Positions 1-6,348 of a stretch of 7,334 bases of DNA are shown piece by piece; position 1 is the stretch's first letter; the number at the start of each line of letters is the position of its first letter. Under the pieces are notes generated by a model that searched no databases, was not told the origin of the DNA, and saw only the letters and a list, made by a program, of their open reading frames with translations. The stretch is from JAWLBW01 sp041687475. GTDB taxonomy: Bacteria > J088 > JAWLBW01. The stretch is taken from NCBI GenBank assembly GCA_041687475.1, contig JAWLBW010000239.1, positions 1 through 7,334 on the forward strand. The letters are read 5' to 3'. A program made the position numbers and the translations under genes.

Positions 1-47
1 AGGCCATCACTACTCCCTTGATAAGGAAATAGTCAAAGCCTAAAATT

Positions 48-89
48 GGGACCCATGTCTTGGCAAATGAGTGGTACCCATGTTTTGAC
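48..89. repeat. Degenerate 25-bp direct repeat pair, possible insertion-sequence end
   Basis: Two 17-nt segments (48-64 and 73-89) match at 14 of 17 positions and share an exact ACCCATGT core at 51-58 and 76-83, a 25-nt period. The surrounding 100 bp is visibly more AT-rich than the rest of the window. Short iterated repeats of this kind are known at the ends of some insertion sequences, such as the IS21 family. No transposase is visible, so any element body would lie left of the window or be lost. The repeat is seen directly; the IS-end reading is inference with low certainty. Confidence 0.4.
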
Positions 90-100
90 GAACAACCCGC

Positions 101-353
101 TGCAGCGTGCTGCACGTGCAACCGCATCCGGCATTTGCCTTTTGTCATCTGCCGTTCCGCCGAGGCGCGGCTCTGCTCTTCACGCCGGGTGGAATGATAC
201 GGGTTCACGATCATCCGTAGGCTCGCACCTGCGGTGCTCGTCCGGTCGTGCTGCACGTGGCGTTCCCCCCCTTCTTCCCCCAATCTGCGGCCGGAACGGA
301 CGCGCAGGGGCCGGGGGTAGGTAGGGGGATCGTGAGCGCGAGCTGCACGGCTG
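101..353. repeat. Dispersed-type GC-rich repeat element, copy 1
   Basis: This is the first copy of a long direct repeat. Positions 101-306 align without gaps to 396-601 at an offset of 295, with 201 of 206 bases identical. All five differences are transitions (189, 198, 217, 231, 246), and the first 88 bases are identical. It then lacks 13 bp present in copy 2 and realigns to about 353. It contains two exact CGTGCTGCACG motifs (106-116, 247-257), a C-tract (265-281) and G-tracts (307-310, 313-317, 324-328). Several frames stay open through it on the minus strand, but the copies are out of frame with each other, so it is not a protein repeat. It is probably a non-autonomous intergenic repeat; the family is not recognised. 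Confidence 0.85.
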
Positions 354-395
354 CCTGGTGGTCGTCGGACGGCGGACGTCTGACGTCGGTATAGG

Positions 396-662
396 TGCAG
401 CGTGCTGCACGTGCAACCGCATCCGGCATTTGCCTTTTGTCATCTGCCGTTCCGCCGAGGCGCGGCTCTGCTCTTCACGCCGGATGGAATGACACGGGTT
501 CACGATCATCCATAGGCTCGCACCTACGGTGCTCGTCCGGCCGTGCTGCACGTGGCGTTCCCCCCCTTCTTCCCCCAATCTGCGGCCGGAACGGACGCGC
601 ATATGGGGGAGGAAGGGGCCGGGGGTAGGTAGGGGGATCATGAGCAACGTGCTGCACGGCTG
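396..662. repeat. Dispersed-type GC-rich repeat element, copy 2
   Basis: This second, longer copy lies 42 bp after copy 1 in the same orientation. It has three exact CGTGCTGCACG motifs (401-411, 542-552, 648-658). Its first and last ~18 bases are imperfect inverted repeats of each other: both read roughly GCAGC-GTGC-T/A-GCACGT from the ends inward. That outline resembles a miniature inverted-repeat element, although the near-palindromic 11-mer explains part of the match. No clear target-site duplication is seen. The extra 13 bp relative to copy 1 sit around 602-614 and complete a long hairpin. No coding potential is supported. Confidence 0.85.
563..618. other. Long stem-loop within repeat copy 2, overlapping a G-quadruplex motif
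   Basis: Positions 563-576 (CCCCTTCTTCCCCC) pair with 605-618 (GGGGGAGGAAGGGG). Thirteen of 14 pairs are Watson-Crick and one is a T/G wobble (570 with 611); the loop is 28 nt. The same right arm starts a run of four G-tracts of four or more (605-609, 615-618, 621-625, 632-636) with loops of 5, 2 and 6 nt. This satisfies the usual G-quadruplex pattern and is an alternative to the hairpin. Copy 1 lacks most of the right arm and so has neither structure in full. The pairing is read directly; formation in the cell is inference. Confidence 0.6.
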
Positions 663-686
663 AACGGCGGTCGCCCCTTGCTGATG

Positions 687-726
687 GGCGGTTGCCGGCT
701 TCCGGCTGCACCGCGGAGCAACCGCC
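687..726 (-). terminator. Hairpin downstream of yiaA, possible terminator
   Basis: GGCGGTTGC (687-695) and GCAACCGCC (718-726) form a perfect 9-bp stem. The 22-nt interior includes a small CCGG-CTT-CCGG hairpin. It starts about 46 nt past the yiaA stop codon on the minus strand. No T-tract follows on either strand, so it may instead be an RNA-stabilising structure, or termination here may need Rho. Confidence 0.4.
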
Positions 727-772
727 ATTCCGGGGCGCTGCGGAAAATCGGAAGTTGCGCGTCGAGTTACCG

Positions 773-1198
773 TCAGACCGGCGTTGGCCCGTGGTCTTCG
801 CGCTGGGCCAGGGCCATGTCGCGTACGTTTTTCTGAACGGCTACCGCTGCAAAGAGGCTGAGCAGGTATGACATTGCGTAGAAGCCCTTTTCGCTCAGCA
901 TCATGGTCGCGTTCCACAGCCCGACGGTGAGAAACAGCAGCGCAATGCCGGTCGAAACCCAGCAGAGACCATAGTAGATATTGGTGACCGGAATACCCTC
1001 CATACGGTCACGCACCGACTTCTGGAGTGATACCGCCGAGAAAAGCCCGTACAGTAACACGGTAAGGTAATAGCCCTTCTCGTTGAGCTGCATGTCGGCA
1101 TTCCAAAGGCCGATGAGAAAGGCCAGCATGCCGACGAACAGTGCCGTCCACGAAGCACCGATGAATGCAGGCGTGGGCGGTTGTACTTGCTGTTTCAT
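773..1198 (-). CDS. yiaA: YiaA-family inner membrane protein (two YiaAB domains)
   Basis: The 141-residue protein closely resembles what I know of Escherichia coli YiaA in length and sequence. It contains two tandem copies of the YiaAB two-helix domain. Residues 30-64 run from GLWNADMQLNEKGYY to LQKSVRD, and residues 93-127 from GLWNATMMLSEKGFY to VQKNVRD. Each copy has a hydrophobic helix on either side of a conserved Asn/Glu/Lys-Gly loop, giving four predicted membrane segments (about 15-31, 43-58, 76-94, 106-122). The start is well placed: GGAGG at 1206-1210, 7 nt before ATG. It is separated from the oxidoreductase gene by 180 bp and has its own promoter candidate, so it is probably monocistronic. 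The molecular function of the family is not established. Assignment is by recalled similarity, not a database search. Confidence 0.93.
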   Translation of the reverse strand: MKQQVQPPTPAFIGASWTALFVGMLAFLIGLWNADMQLNEKGYYLTVLLYGLFSAVSLQKSVRDRMEGIPVTNIYYGLCWVSTGIALLFLTVGLWNATMMLSEKGFYAMSYLLSLFAAVAVQKNVRDMALAQREDHGPTPV

Positions 1199-1258
1199 GG
1201 AATTTCCTCCGTGAGGCCGGCGCCTGGTAGCCTTCGGGCCGACCCGTTCCGGCGAAAC

Positions 1259-1267
1259 ATCATATCA
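1259..1267 (-). promoter_or_regulatory. Extended -10 promoter candidate for yiaA
   Basis: The minus strand reads TGATATGAT, an extended -10 element (TGn followed by TATGAT, five of six matches to TATAAT). It lies about 60 nt upstream of the yiaA ATG. No good -35 hexamer is found at 16-18 nt, which is typical of extended -10 promoters. The rest of the 1199-1378 gap shows no gene or convincing terminator. Confidence 0.35.
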
Positions 1268-1378
1268 CGACGGCCAGGGGGGCACGCTTAACACGGCAAC
1301 AGATGAAACATGGGCAACTCGTCCCCCACCTCGACCATCGGCCATTGGACATTGACCATACCGCGCCGCAGGCAGCGG

Positions 1379-2935
1379 TCAGGTCCACCGTTCGGCCAGT
1401 CGGTTCGCGAAGAGGCTGGCGAGGCCGTATATCGTTTCCTGGGGATTGACGCCGAGCGCCGTCGGAAACGTCGAGCCGTCAATGACGTGGAGATTCGCAA
1501 TCTGGTGGTGACGGCCGTCTTCGGAGCGTACGACGCCGCCCCTGGGATCGTCGCTAAGACCGCAGCCGCCCATGACGTGCGCCGAGAAAATCGCGACCTT
1601 GCGGGGTGCGAACGGTGCGTCGTCAATCTTCGCGATGTCCGATTCCTTGCGAATGTGCACGGCCGGGTCGTGAAAGGTAACCACCTCTCTGGCGCCGGTG
1701 GCCAGGAAAACCTTCGCCATCTCTTTCTGACCATGCCTGAGCGCGCGCCAGGTCTTCTCGGCAATGACGTAGTCGAGAATGGGCAGGTTCTCGCGCAGCT
1801 CGACCTTGCCGCCCGGCACGTCGTCGTGCAGGCCGTCGCCGGTGAGCGCAAGGTGAACCGCGGTATTGGCCACCTGCTCCATCCACCCGCGATGGGTCTT
1901 GCCCAGGTCGGGAATGGCCGAGGCAAGAAGACCGGGATGCACGGGCACGGCTTCGAGCAGATAGCCGACTTCGTCGCCCCGATCGTAGAACTCGTGGCTG
2001 GCCACCGATTGGGGCGCGCCGTAAAAGCCGTTTACCTCGTCGTCGTACAGGCCCATGCTGGCGATGACCGGGTGCAGGAAGGTGCGTATGCCGAGGCGTT
2101 CGTGCGGGTCGGGCGCGCCCGAGCGCATGAGCACGGCCGGGCTTCCCATCGCCCCCGCGGCGAGAATGAAACGGGGCGCACGGACTTTGAGCTTGACGCC
2201 GGTGGCGAAGCGGCCCGTGGCGTCGAGCAGGGTCCCTTCCACATGACGGGCCTCGTTGCCCTGCATGACGATGCGTTCGACGCGCACGCGGCTGATGACC
2301 GTTGCGCCGGCGTGCATGGCGTCGGGCAGGTACGAGACCAGCATGCTTTGCTTGGCATCGACCGGACAGCCCATGCCGCAATAGCCGGTGTGAAGACAGT
2401 TCTTGACGTTACGGGGAATGGTTTCGACGTGATAGCCGAGCTTCTCGCAGCCGTCGTACAACAGACGGTTGTTGCGGTTGACGACTTCAAGCGGCGGCCG
2501 GGCAACGCTGAGGCGTTCTTCGACGGCCTCCCAGTGGGGCACCAGATCGGAGTAGGCAAAGCCGTTCACGTCGTGATGCGTCTTCCACCTGTCGAGGACC
2601 TTTTCAGGGGTGCGGAAGCTCGTGGTCCAGTTAACCACCGTGGTTCCCCCGACCGCCCTGCCCTGCAAAATGACCATGGAGCCGTCCTTGGTCGTGCGCG
2701 CGCCGCCTTCCTGGTACAGGTTGGGAAACGAATCTTCTTCGAGCATGCGAAAGCGGTTCGCCGTAAAGTAACCGCCTTCTTCTAGAACGATGACCTTGAG
2801 ACCGGCCTTCTGCAGGGTTGCGGCCGCCACGGCGCCGCCGGCGCCCGAGCCGATGATGCAGACATCGCAGGAATATTCGGCGTCGGCGGTGAGGGTCTGC
2901 CCCTCGATTACGCCCGCGGGTACGTCGCGTGTCAT
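1379..2935 (-). CDS. GMC-family FAD-dependent oxidoreductase (catalytic subunit)
   Basis: This 518-residue flavoprotein has the complete glucose-methanol-choline oxidoreductase layout. A Rossmann GSGAGG at residues 29-34 with LEEGG (51-55) binds FAD. GRAVGGTT at 92-99 is the family's second flavin motif. SAHVMGG (451-457, His453) and GVNPQE (495-500, Asn497) supply the expected catalytic His/Asn pair near the C-terminus. A cysteine cluster, C180, C186 and C190 in a GYCGMGCP context, resembles that of long-chain alcohol oxidase-like GMC proteins. The likely reaction is oxidation of an alcohol, sugar or sterol hydroxyl; the substrate is unknown. It has no signal peptide, and its ATG overlaps the upstream stop as ATGA, with GGAG 7 nt before it. 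This implies translational coupling and piggyback Tat export with the small subunit. A cytosolic location cannot be excluded. Confidence 0.92.
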   Translation of the reverse strand: MTRDVPAGVIEGQTLTADAEYSCDVCIIGSGAGGAVAAATLQKAGLKVIVLEEGGYFTANRFRMLEEDSFPNLYQEGGARTTKDGSMVILQGRAVGGTTVVNWTTSFRTPEKVLDRWKTHHDVNGFAYSDLVPHWEAVEERLSVARPPLEVVNRNNRLLYDGCEKLGYHVETIPRNVKNCLHTGYCGMGCPVDAKQSMLVSYLPDAMHAGATVISRVRVERIVMQGNEARHVEGTLLDATGRFATGVKLKVRAPRFILAAGAMGSPAVLMRSGAPDPHERLGIRTFLHPVIASMGLYDDEVNGFYGAPQSVASHEFYDRGDEVGYLLEAVPVHPGLLASAIPDLGKTHRGWMEQVANTAVHLALTGDGLHDDVPGGKVELRENLPILDYVIAEKTWRALRHGQKEMAKVFLATGAREVVTFHDPAVHIRKESDIAKIDDAPFAPRKVAIFSAHVMGGCGLSDDPRGGVVRSEDGRHHQIANLHVIDGSTFPTALGVNPQETIYGLASLFANRLAERWT

Positions 2936-3579
2936 TCGGTCACTCCGTCGGTCACGAGGGCCGGATCTCCATCGGTAACGAGGGAATCGTCGACGTTCGC
3001 CTGAACGACAAACGGCGGCGATAGCGGCTTGCGGGCCTCGATGGGGCCGGGGTCATCCTTCAGCCACGGCGGGCCCGGATAGCCGACTTCCTTCGCGACA
3101 TCGAGATCGCCGTACAGCGAGCCCAGCACCAGCTTGCGCATGCCGATGTAGGCCAGGCCCAGCAAACCGATACGCGAATCGCGCCAACGGTACAGGGCCT
3201 GTTGCCGCTCGGCGACGTTCATGGTCGAGAAGCGCTTGAAACCGCCGCGCGTAAGACCGCCGGCCACGGGGTTTTCGAGCAAGGCAAGCCCGAGGTTCAT
3301 ATCCTTGCGAATGCCCGGATAGCCGTGGCTCAATCGCTGGTCGAAGGCCAGGGCAAGCGAGGGAATGTCGTAGTCGCCGTCGGGTATGACGGCTTCGATC
3401 ATGGCCACCAGGGCGCGCCAGTTCGACGGCTCGACGGCCGCCAGGTCGCCGGGAATGTCGGTGGAAACCTTGCCTTCGGGCGCGACCACGAGGGCGCCGG
3501 CCCCGGCCGCCAGCAGTACGCCGCCGACCAGACCGGTCTTGAGAAACATGCGGCGCGATACCTGGTTATCGTCTGCCAT
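2932..3579 (-). CDS. Tat-exported gluconate 2-dehydrogenase subunit 3-like protein
   Basis: The 215-residue protein begins with a textbook twin-arginine signal: SRRMFLK at residues 8-14, then a hydrophobic stretch to about residue 33. There is no clear AxA cleavage site, so the segment may stay as a membrane anchor. Residues ~50-172 fit the gluconate 2-dehydrogenase subunit 3 family: an N-terminal helix ending in AVIPDGDYD, a central R-rich helix (ALYRWRDSR), and a closing GYPGPPW at 166-172. The tail repeats LVTDG twice (200-204, 208-212). I chose the start at 3579 because GGAGG (3585-3589) lies 5 nt upstream and it puts the Arg pair at the normal depth. The in-frame ATG at 3639 would add 20 residues and lies upstream of the likely transcription start. 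It is the first gene of the operon and probably carries the flavoprotein across the membrane and stabilises it. No cytochrome c partner is in the window. Confidence 0.87.
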   Translation of the reverse strand: MADDNQVSRRMFLKTGLVGGVLLAAGAGALVVAPEGKVSTDIPGDLAAVEPSNWRALVAMIEAVIPDGDYDIPSLALAFDQRLSHGYPGIRKDMNLGLALLENPVAGGLTRGGFKRFSTMNVAERQQALYRWRDSRIGLLGLAYIGMRKLVLGSLYGDLDVAKEVGYPGPPWLKDDPGPIEARKPLSPPFVVQANVDDSLVTDGDPALVTDGVTE

Positions 3580-3610
3580 GGGGGCCTCCGGAAACAAGCG
3601 GGAAGCTATT

Positions 3611-3639
3611 ATTGAACCCCGAATGGCGCACGCGATCAA
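3611..3639 (-). promoter_or_regulatory. Promoter candidate for the Tat subunit-GMC operon
   Basis: On the minus strand, TTGATC (3634-3639, four of six matches to TTGACA) is separated by exactly 17 nt from TTCAAT (3611-3616, four of six matches to TATAAT). Transcription would begin near 3604, leaving a ~25-nt leader with the GGAGG site before the ATG at 3579. The boxes are weak but the spacing is ideal and the position is right. Confidence 0.35.
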
Positions 3640-3686
3640 ATCGTTCTACCGTTCGGTCGGTTACCGGCACGGCGACCGGAACGCGC

Positions 3687-3717
3687 GAAACGAGAAAGGG
3701 GAGCCCGAAGGCTCCCC
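3687..3717 (-). terminator. Intrinsic terminator with UUCG tetraloop, after the lipoprotein gene
   Basis: GGGGAGCC (3698-3705) and GGCTCCCC (3710-3717) form a perfect 8-bp stem. Read on the minus strand the loop is TTCG closed by C-G, the very stable C(UUCG)G tetraloop. It is followed on that strand by the T-rich TTTCTCGTTT (3688-3697). It begins about 33 nt after the stop codon of the lipoprotein gene and lies upstream of the oxidoreductase promoter, so it separates the two transcripts. Confidence 0.8.
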
Positions 3718-3749
3718 CTGAGTGTCAATGCTGCGTGAAGGCGTGTCGC

Positions 3750-6152
3750 TTAGTCGACAGGTCCGAATTCGAAGCGGCTGCCGCTGCGAATGTCGAGGCC
3801 GGCCTGCTCGAACTGGGGCATGCCCAGGAAGTTCCACCAGGTGGCCACTTCGACCCCCGTCGGGTCGACCGACGGATACTCGAGCGCAAAGCGTCCATCT
3901 GCGTGAATGCGAAGCAGGTACGTATTGTGGTTCTCGACGGCAAGACCGGTCTTGAGGTCCCACCAGAGAATTTCGACGTGTGGGTCGGTGCCTTCGGTAA
4001 CCTCGCGCAGATAAATACCCGACTTGTTCTCGCCGACCTTCGTAATGTTTTCTTCCAGCGTAGTCCACATCGGCGCCCAAAGCGGCCCTTGGATCGCACC
4101 CGGCATCAAGCCGGCGATGCCGCCGAGAACCGGCGCCCCGACCTGTTGGCAGTCGCCGTCGAAAACAGCGCCGCAAACCGCGCCATATGGGTCGAACTTG
4201 AGTGTCGTGTAGGTAACGCCTTCGAAGGGAAAGTCGAACGGTAATGGGTAGATACCCGTGTAGGAATCGACGGCAGAGCCCTGCGCGAGGGGGGTGTACT
4301 CGTCGAGTGAAATACCATCGACGCGAATGGCGCTGACCGGCACCTCGATGTCGGCGAAGGAGCCGTCGGCCGGGTGAATGCGCAGCACGCCTTCGACCAG
4401 CTCGTCGCCCACCGGAAGGTCATCGGCCGTTATGGTTACAATGACCAACGCCGACGAGTCGAGGGTTACCGTCGTTTCCGAAAGCGCGAACCACGAAGCC
4501 GAGGTCGTGAGCGTGACGTCGACCGGCGCACCACAGGTCGTGAGCACCGCCAGTTTCGTATACGTGCCCCCGGCGGTTACCGGAAGCCCGGTGAGCAGTG
4601 GCTCAACCTTCACGGCCGAAGGAATGTTGGGAAGACCGACGATACCACCGCCCAAAGGCAGCTCGCTCATTTCGCTGCTGGACTCGTACATGAGCGTTCG
4701 GTAAGGCTCACCGCACGCATTGGGCTGCCGTACGCGAATAACCGGTTGCGCATCGACGAAATCGGCACGTCCAACTTCGGCTTTCGGAGTAGAGAACGCC
4801 ATCATGTTGTAGGCCATCAACACACGGGAGTCGAAAGACGCATAGAAGTCGACCACGGGTCCGTTCAACGATGCGCTCCAGTAGCCGGTAGGCTTGATGC
4901 CTGCGTTCACACCACTGAAGGAAATCACCTGCTGGTCGACGTTGGGCACCGGCGCAATCGACGCCAGCGGCTGCCCCGCCAGTGCGACGTGGCCCGAGAC
5001 GGTAACCGTTCCGCAGCCGGGCTCGACCGATACCGTACTGATGGGACCACCGTACAGATTCGTGATGCCGATGTCGGTTTTCGCCGCCAGTGAATAGGCA
5101 AGTGTTGCGGTAACGTCGGTACCGCTTCCGACAACGGCGCCGGCTTCGGGGGTGATTTCGGTAATGAGCACGCGGTCGAGACCGTCTTCGCAGACTTCGG
5201 GGGGAAAGCCGCCCTCGGGCGTAAGACCGCTGTCGGCGGGCATGTGCACCGTGACGTTGACTGCCGTTGTGGCGGCTGCGCCCGAACCGTCGACGATTTC
5301 GACGACGAGTGAGTCGCTACCCGAAACGAGGCCGTCGGGGTAATAGGTAACGAGCCCCAGGGCATTCACCGTGGCCGATCCGAAGGCGGGCTGGGCGTGA
5401 ATGCTGTAGACGGCCGCATCGCGAGGGTCGGGATCGCCGCTGGCCACGTTTGTATTGCCCGGCAGACCCGATTCGGTGTGAATGCCGGCCGCCGACGGAT
5501 TGGGCGCGCGGTTACGCACGAGAACGGTAACGGTGGCCTCGGTAGCGCCGCCGCCCAACAGCTGCAGGCTTACGTCGACCGCGTCTTCGCCGTCGAAGCC
5601 CTCGTCGGGCGTGTAGGTGAGCAGGCCCTGGCCGTCGACTTCGGCCGAGCCGTTCGCCGGCGGCGTAAGAATCGCATAGGTATGCGGAACCCCCTCTTCG
5701 GGATAGACCACGTAACCGGCAGGCGTGTTCTTCCACGTTTCCAGGTTGGCGGCGGCGGTGGCATCGGCAGGCGACATACGCACGGCCGCCGATACCCAGG
5801 TGGCGCCGGTCACGCCACGGTTGTCGGTAACCGTGACCTCGAAGCGGTCGACACCGGCGAAATCGTCCTGCGGAATGTAAACCACCATGCCTTCGGCGCC
5901 GAGGTAGGCCTTTCCGTGCCGCCCGTCGGCGGTCACCGTAAAGGTATGCGTGTCGCCCTCGTCGGGGTCGTTGGTCATGACCTGCGTCGAGCCCTGCTGC
6001 CCGAGGCTGGTAACCACAGGCGCGGCAGTAGGCTGCGGAGGGTTGTTCTTCGCTTTCCCTGCACCAACGTCATCGCTCGATGAGCCGGCACAGGCCGCAA
6101 GCAGCGCCACGGATAGCGCAGCGCCGAGGTAGCCCGTTCTCAATGCGTACAT
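3750..6152 (-). CDS. Large multidomain surface lipoprotein (cadherin/Ig-like, BACON-like, nidogen-like)
   Basis: The 800-residue product starts with a lipoprotein signal peptide: a hydrophobic segment and an LAAC lipobox with Cys21. The following Ala-Gly-Ser-rich linker and lack of Asp at +2 suggest the outer membrane. The start at 6152 has GGGAG (6158-6162) 5 nt upstream; an in-frame ATG at 6212 would bury the signal peptide. Residues ~38-126, ~134-213 and ~216-304 look like three cadherin/Ig-like beta repeats, with acidic NDPDEGD and GDPDPRD motifs and VVYIP, LTYTPDEGF and VTYYPDG strand patterns. Residues ~325-530 are beta-rich but unrecognised. Residues ~535-608 resemble a BACON-like Ig domain (ASWFALSE, DLPVGDELVEGVLRI, IEVPV). 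Residues ~614-800, with PLPFDFPFEGVTYTTLKFDP and a Trp-rich ILWWDLKTG region, resemble a nidogen-like domain. A surface binding or adhesion role is inferred. It is flanked by terminators and probably monocistronic. Confidence 0.85.
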   Translation of the reverse strand: MYALRTGYLGAALSVALLAACAGSSSDDVGAGKAKNNPPQPTAAPVVTSLGQQGSTQVMTNDPDEGDTHTFTVTADGRHGKAYLGAEGMVVYIPQDDFAGVDRFEVTVTDNRGVTGATWVSAAVRMSPADATAAANLETWKNTPAGYVVYPEEGVPHTYAILTPPANGSAEVDGQGLLTYTPDEGFDGEDAVDVSLQLLGGGATEATVTVLVRNRAPNPSAAGIHTESGLPGNTNVASGDPDPRDAAVYSIHAQPAFGSATVNALGLVTYYPDGLVSGSDSLVVEIVDGSGAAATTAVNVTVHMPADSGLTPEGGFPPEVCEDGLDRVLITEITPEAGAVVGSGTDVTATLAYSLAAKTDIGITNLYGGPISTVSVEPGCGTVTVSGHVALAGQPLASIAPVPNVDQQVISFSGVNAGIKPTGYWSASLNGPVVDFYASFDSRVLMAYNMMAFSTPKAEVGRADFVDAQPVIRVRQPNACGEPYRTLMYESSSEMSELPLGGGIVGLPNIPSAVKVEPLLTGLPVTAGGTYTKLAVLTTCGAPVDVTLTTSASWFALSETTVTLDSSALVIVTITADDLPVGDELVEGVLRIHPADGSFADIEVPVSAIRVDGISLDEYTPLAQGSAVDSYTGIYPLPFDFPFEGVTYTTLKFDPYGAVCGAVFDGDCQQVGAPVLGGIAGLMPGAIQGPLWAPMWTTLEENITKVGENKSGIYLREVTEGTDPHVEILWWDLKTGLAVENHNTYLLRIHADGRFALEYPSVDPTGVEVATWWNFLGMPQFEQAGLDIRSGSRFEFGPVD

Positions 6153-6252
6153 TGTCTCTCCCGGAAACACTGAATAAGATAGCTGTTGCCGAGCAGAGCG
6201 CCCGGACAGCAAACCGTGTCATGGTACACGATATGTTCGAATATTGCTGTGA

Positions 6253-6277
6253 CACGCTTCACAGAACGTGAAGCGTG
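6253..6277. promoter_or_regulatory. Perfect 10-bp inverted repeat upstream of the lipoprotein gene
   Basis: CACGCTTCAC (6253-6262) and GTGAAGCGTG (6268-6277) are exact reverse complements separated by AGAAC. It lies 101-125 bp upstream of the lipoprotein start and downstream of the terminator that closes the preceding transcript, which is where a promoter region should be. No T-tract follows on either strand, so it is not an intrinsic terminator. It could be an operator for a dimeric regulator or a 5' leader hairpin. I found no convincing -35/-10 pair around it. Confidence 0.5.
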
Positions 6278-6321
6278 GGGCGAAACTGGGTGTCGGGGTG
6301 AACCCGTCGGGTTTTCAGCCC

Positions 6322-6348
6322 AAAAAAAGGGGCGAGCAGAGCTCGCCC
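6322..6348 (-). terminator. Strong intrinsic terminator (minus strand)
   Basis: GGGCGAGC (6330-6337) and GCTCGCCC (6341-6348) form an 8-bp perfect stem around the 3-nt loop AGA. On the minus strand the stem is followed within one base by seven consecutive Ts (6322-6328). This is the strongest terminator in the window. It is oriented to stop transcripts coming from the lactate dehydrogenase gene, whose stop codon is about 247 bp away, or from a shorter transcript arising in between. Confidence 0.85.

Noticed and set aside
101..662. CRISPR array or integron attC array
   Set aside because: There are only two ~260-bp units and no short regular repeat with unique spacers. No RYYYAAC/GTTRRRY core pair suitable for an attC site was found.
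180..917. 245-codon minus-strand open frame across both repeat copies
   Set aside because: It overlaps the well-supported 3' end of yiaA. It reads the two repeat copies in different frames (offset 295 is not a multiple of three), has low-complexity Arg/Pro/Ser content and has no ribosome binding site.
1310..2785. 491-codon plus-strand open frame
   Set aside because: It is the antisense of the GMC oxidoreductase gene, which carries all family motifs. Long antisense frames are common in GC-rich genes, and this product shows no recognisable domain.
3580..3639. Upstream in-frame ATG at 3639 as the start of the Tat subunit
   Set aside because: It has no ribosome binding site, would put 20 extra residues before the Tat signal and lies upstream of the likely transcription start.
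3612..4244. 210-codon plus-strand open frame
   Set aside because: It runs through the UUCG terminator and antisense to the end of the lipoprotein gene, with no domain or ribosome binding site.
4374..6083. Several plus-strand frames (4374-5093, 5397-6083) antisense to the lipoprotein
   Set aside because: Their composition is Arg/Gly/His-rich shadow sequence, and the opposite strand has a signal peptide and domain structure.
6301..6316. AACCC-GTC-GGGTT followed by TTC as a plus-strand terminator
   Set aside because: The stem is only 5 bp, the T-run is short and no plus-strand gene precedes it.
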